Shown one piece after another: positions 60,301 to 64,000 of a stretch of DNA of 64,000 nt. The DNA is taken from positions 1 to 64,000 of the forward strand of contig JAMYHL010000065.1 of the NCBI GenBank assembly GCA_025531455.1, read 5' to 3'. The translations under genes and the position numbers were made by a program. The notes beneath the pieces were generated by a model that saw only the letters and a program-made list of their open reading frames with translations, ran no database searches and was not told the origin of the DNA. Numbering within the stretch: the first letter of the stretch is position 1; each line of letters starts with the position of its first letter. The stretch is from Apiotrichum sp. Y4204 (Eukaryota; Basidiomycota; Tremellomycetes; Trichosporonales; Trichosporonaceae).

Positions 60301-60467
60301 TTCTCCGTCACGGGCGCGGCACCAGGAGGCACCGCCGCGCTGGAAGTCGCCGCTGTCGTTGTCGATGTCGGGGTCGCGGTCGTCGGAGAGGACGGCCCAC
60401 CTCTCGGTGCGTCGCCGTTAGTTGCGCATGGCTGGTCGGGTGCCCGCGGGGCGGCGGGGGCGGACAT
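57380..60467 (-). CDS. PLC1: Phosphoinositide-specific phospholipase C
   Basis: Hydrolyses PIP2 to diacylglycerol and IP3. The start at 60467 ([14 protein letters not shown]) leads through a Thr/Ala/Pro-rich leader into a PH domain: [20 protein letters not shown], then [14 protein letters not shown] and [20 protein letters not shown]. An EF-hand-like region follows ([36 protein letters not shown]). X domain: [20 protein letters not shown] and [20 protein letters not shown], which hold both catalytic His. Y domain: [14 protein letters not shown] and [17 protein letters not shown]2 domain: [17 protein letters not shown]...GYRYLPLRD. Introns: 353 nt (59604-59956), 119 nt before FPLDLS, and one near 58692-58727. 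TAG-type stop at 57380. The X-Y linker is Ser-rich, as usual in fungi. Confidence 0.93.
59604..59956 (-). other. 353-nt repeat-bearing intron of PLC1
   Basis: GTGAGTCG donor at 59956 and CCCACAG acceptor at 59604. Splicing joins GGK and VDLTAIREL of the PH domain. The donor-proximal part (about 59810-59945) has 6-8 irregular copies of a GCACACGAG motif (CTCGTGTGC on the plus strand). It is several times longer than most introns in the window. Confidence 0.7.
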
Positions 60468-61254
60468 GAGAGAGGCCTCTCTGCTTTCCGATGGGGGGAT
60501 GGGAATGAATGAAGAGATGGAGAGGCGGAGATATAAGTACTGCGAAGAATGGTTGCTGGGTTTGGGGAGGTGTTTTGCCGGGGCGTTGAGGTAGGAGACG
60601 GGGGGCGGACTATGGCGGTGGAGGTCGGCTTACCATCCGGAGAGTGTCATTCTGCCTGATGTGAATGTCGGATATATGTCGAGAGGGAGGCGTCCTGTAC
60701 GCTAGACAACGCCAGTACCAGTGCTCTATAGAGGTCGTGAGACCTAGAGATCCTGGATGATGAGGCGAGTGTGTAGTTGTCGTTGTCGTTGTGGGGTTCC
60801 GATCGCTCGTCATCTACTACTTGCTACCTGGTGATTGCGGTGTCTATCTTTGGACGAGGCGTTGCACTACCCTTCCAATACCCTTCTGCTTGGCAGAGCT
60901 CGTCCTCGCACCTCTCATTCATCCATCCATTCCCACTGCAACACACAGACAAAATACATCATTCTCAAAGTCATTTAGCAACTACAGACGCCCCCAGGCT
61001 GCGCCAGATGCACAGATCACCCACCGAGGCACCGCCTTCAGCCTCCAGCCACATCGAGGTGTGACACGGTGACGGCGCCGTCAGAAGGACTGAAAGATGG
61101 TTCTGGGTCTGGACTTGCCTTCCAGGGCTCTAGCCCGCCTCGTGCAGTATGTCATAGATGCATCTCTTTACGCCCTACATAGCAACCCAAGCCCTCGAGC
61201 GCCTCGACCACAAAACCCAGGTACAAAGGAAAATTATAAACATTCGTGTCTTGT
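60468..61254. other. Intergenic region upstream of PLC1
   Basis: 787 bp between the PLC1 start and the VID27 stop. Contains GTC/GTT repeats near 60774-60795. No RNA gene or additional ORF supported. Confidence 0.45.
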
Positions 61255-63879
61255 CTAGTATGGGCTGTTCACGATCGCACTGTTGGATTGGCCTCGCAAC
61301 TTCTTGACTGGTGTGGACAGCATTTCCTGAGGGGCCAGCGATTGGCGTGTGGGCTTGGCAAGATCCCTCTTGTTGGCCATGAGGACATTGTGCTCGAGCG
61401 CGACGATAATGTTCTTGTCCGCACCGTACTTGAAGTTGTCGGCCACGACACGCGAGTCGTACTTCTTGATCTGGTAGTCGTCGGTGCGGCCCTGCTTGAG
61501 ACGGCGGAAGTTCCAGATGATGACATACTTGCCAGTCGAGGTGACAATCGTCTTCTCAGCCTCGTTCAGACCAGTGTTGAAGCGGGCAGGAGTGAAGGAC
61601 ACGGGGTCCTCCATGTATGCGACGTGCTCGGCCTTGAGCTGGAGACGGCGCGGGATGGGTTTGCTGTCGGCGGGGAAGCTGCGGTCGAAACCAAGGTTGC
61701 CCTTGTAGCGGCCGTCGCCAATGAGCGTGTCGATGAGAAGCAGGTATGTCTTGCAGGTGGCAACGACCCAACGACCATCGGCAGAGACATCGACACCGAT
61801 GATGGGGTCACCTAACGCCGGCAGAGCGGTCTTGGCATTCTTGCCAATGGCATCAAACAGACGAATGTCACCCTTGTTGCTTGCCACTGCGAGCCTTCCG
61901 GACTCTGTCGTTGCTGCCGCCGAAAAGTCGTTCTTCGAGGCGTACTGCTTGAACTGGCTTTCGACAAGTTTGTTGCCAGACACACGGGGGTCGATGCGGA
62001 AGATACCGTTGTGCGAGTGGCCGATGAGCGTTTGCTGAGGGTTCATCTGAGCGTATTTCGAGCTGCCGTCAGAGTGGTCCCCGACCGATGTATTGTACAA
62101 TGTACTCACTCAGGAATCATGTTCTCAACCGTCACCGTGTCGGACACCTTCCACTCGTCGACAATCTTGCCGTACTCGAGGTCCATGCGGAAGAGCGAGT
62201 TCTTGTTACCAGGGTCAAGCAGGAGCATGTCGGCGTCCTGGTTGTGGAGCATAATCTTCTTCGGAACGAAGGCCTTGCCCTTGCTGTCCTTTACACGGTC
62301 AATGGCGGTGCGGAACTTGACCTTGTCGCGGTCGTGCGAGAAGACACCGATCATGTTGCCACGAGTGACAAACGAGACGTCGTTCTTGAAGCCAACGGCG
62401 AGCTGCTCGTTCTTGGACCCAGCAGCGAATCCCTCAGAGTCGGACCCCTCATCCTCCTCGTCTCCGTTCTCCTGGGCCGACTCGTACTCCTCTTCCTCCT
62501 GCTCTTCCTCGCGCTGCTCCTCCTCGTCCTCGTCCTCAGCCATCTCAATGTCACCGTAGGCGTCCTGAATGTAGCGCTTGTCGGCGGCCTGGGCCTTGGC
62601 GTAGCTCATCTTGTTCTTGTTCTCCCACATGTAGAGAGTGAGCTTTTCCTTCCATTCGTCGAAAGCGTCGGCGTTGAGACGGAGACACCAGGTCATGTTC
62701 ACGAGACCATCGCCCTCGCGGAAGGTGAAGAGGAACGCCTTGTTGTTGAGGTCAAAGCGCGGGTTGATCTCCGAATCGATGGGAACCGAGATGTAGGGCA
62801 TCTTGCCGTTACGAACGATAAGCCACGCTGCAGTGAGTTTATTTTACCTGGCTCCAAAACTCACTGTCAAAGTCGCCATTCGACGCCAAGTCCGCGTCCA
62901 CATCCTTCTCCTGGATAACAAACAGGTCGGCCTCCTTGTCGAACAGGTAGAGCTCCGCCTTGGCAGTGTGGAGAATGGGGACATCCTTGAAGGGGTCCTC
63001 CTCCTCCGGCGCTTCCTCCAGCACCGCCTGTGTCGAACCCTTGGCGGGAGACGCCGCGGGAGAATGAGCTGGAGATGCCGCAGGTGGTGCAGTGATGGGC
63101 TCGGGCTCAGAGTACTTGAGGGCCTCCAGGTCCTCGTCGGACGCGAGCTCGTGCGAGCGTTGGAATTTCTGCGATTAGTGGACGAGGATATGCTTGGACT
63201 CACCCTCTCGTAGACACATTGCAGAAGGGTCAACTCGAACACCTTGCTGGTTGCTGTTCCGACCGACTTGATGTCAGTCAGGGTCCCTACATCCTGCGAT
63301 CCCTACCTTGCTGCAGACAAACTCCCAGAGATCACCGTCATCGCCGCTCAGGTCAGCCCAGGCACACGTCGCATGGCCGTCGAGCGATCCAAAACGAAAC
63401 TCGAGCGCCTGGTCAATGAGGAAGACGCGCTCGTCATCGGCTGATGTTAGTGAGTCATTCCCGAGTGATGCTAGTCGCCACCCACTTTCGGCGTCCTCCT
63501 CGAGCAGCTGCTCCTCGCCCTCCTCGTATGCACGGGTGACGACAAGCTGGTACTGAAACTCGACTCCAGTGCGGCGGATAGTCGCGACTGCGTCCTTGAA
63601 GCTGCGTGGTCAGTGATGTCCGTCGGAATTTGCGTATCACTCACATGCACTCTCGGGACCCCTTGATGCTGTCGGGGCGGACGAGGTAGAGCTGACCGGC
63701 CGGGATCTGGATGAGCTCCGGGTTGGCCGGATTGCCTTGCCGTTAGCGTGTCCATTGATACTTGCTGTTATGGCCATAGTTTGTACTCACCCCACATCTG
63801 TCCGAAGACTGGTAGACTGTCAGCTGAGCTGTCTCGGGGTGGAGGAGATCAATCACTTACGAGACTTCAAAACAAACAT
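61255..63879 (-). CDS. VID27: Vid27-family cytoplasmic protein
   Basis: An orthologue of yeast Vid27, linked to vacuole import and degradation of gluconeogenic enzymes, with an unclear biochemical role. The start at 63879 encodes MFVLKS, joined by a short intron to LFGQMWG. The N-terminal part is PH-like (IQIPAGQLYLVRPDSIKGSR; GVEFQYQLVVTRAYEEGEEQ; RVFLIDQALEFRF). A central acidic Asp/Glu-rich stretch follows (DIEMAEDEDEEEQREEEQEE). The C-terminal β-propeller then reads QTLIGHSHNGIFRIDPRVSG, SAAATTESGRLAVASNKGDI, IIGVDVSADGRWVVATCKTY, TSTGKYVIIWNFRRLKQGR and NIIVALEHNVLMANKRDLAK. At least five introns, including those near 62110, 62850 and 63180. The stop at 61255 is in TAG. The 5' flank up to 64000 is its promoter. 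Confidence 0.92.
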
Positions 63880-64000
63880 GGTGCTTGTTTTGCCGATTGA
63901 AGATGGTGTCGGTTTACGCGTGTTCGGCTTCCCACAGTAATGCGAGCGAGATGTCCGATGGTGTTGGTGGCAACGCAGCCGAGAAAATAAGAGAAAGAAG

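Overview
The window is nuclear DNA of a basidiomycete fungus, most likely a Tremellomycete, and perhaps of the Trichosporonales. This is inferred from gene content and architecture; no search was run. Genes are dense and intron-rich. Introns are mostly 34-60 nt, with GT...AG ends and a CTGAC/CTAAC branch site close to the acceptor. Upstream leaders are long and pyrimidine-rich. The encoded proteins have clear fungal orthologues: dynamitin, Rim15, Mrc1, CLASP/Stu1, Pkh/PDK1, Ssl1, Dib1, MnSOD, PLC and Vid27. I see no transposon, CRISPR array, rRNA or tRNA.

Layout. 1-9 kb: the 3' end of an unidentified gene; NDUFAF7 (complex I assembly, minus); a bZIP factor (plus, divergent from NDUFAF7); dynamitin (minus); a FRA10AC1-like protein (minus); and a small orphan gene (plus). 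9-19 kb: four minus-strand genes, namely a Zn2Cys6 transcription factor, a CsbD-like stress protein, the glutamate-cysteine ligase modifier subunit and a SAP-like coiled-coil protein. 21-40 kb: the large kinase Rim15 (plus), Mrc1/claspin (minus) and CLASP/Stu1 (plus). Mrc1 and CLASP are head to head, and ACGCGT boxes lie on both sides of the gap, consistent with cell-cycle control. 41.9-49.5 kb: PDK1-type kinase and TFIIH subunit Ssl1 (plus), then the U5 snRNP protein Dib1 and mitochondrial MnSOD (minus). 50-64 kb: a divergent zinc-ribbon TFIIB/Brf-like protein (minus), a probable Mediator Med9 (minus), an F-box protein (plus), phosphoinositide phospholipase C (minus) and Vid27 (minus).

The genes do not form one pathway. 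Several are nutrient or stress signalling parts (PDK1, Rim15, PLC, Vid27) or oxidative-stress parts (GCLM, MnSOD, CsbD-like). Others serve DNA replication, the spindle and transcription (Mrc1, CLASP, dynamitin, Ssl1, Med9, Brf-like).

The most unusual signals are in splicing. The GCLM reading frame is restored only by a 40-nt intron ending in TG instead of AG. The MnSOD gene carries a 10-nt microexon that encodes a metal-ligand histidine. PLC has a 353-nt repeat-bearing intron among otherwise tiny ones. I found no convincing undescribed multi-gene system.
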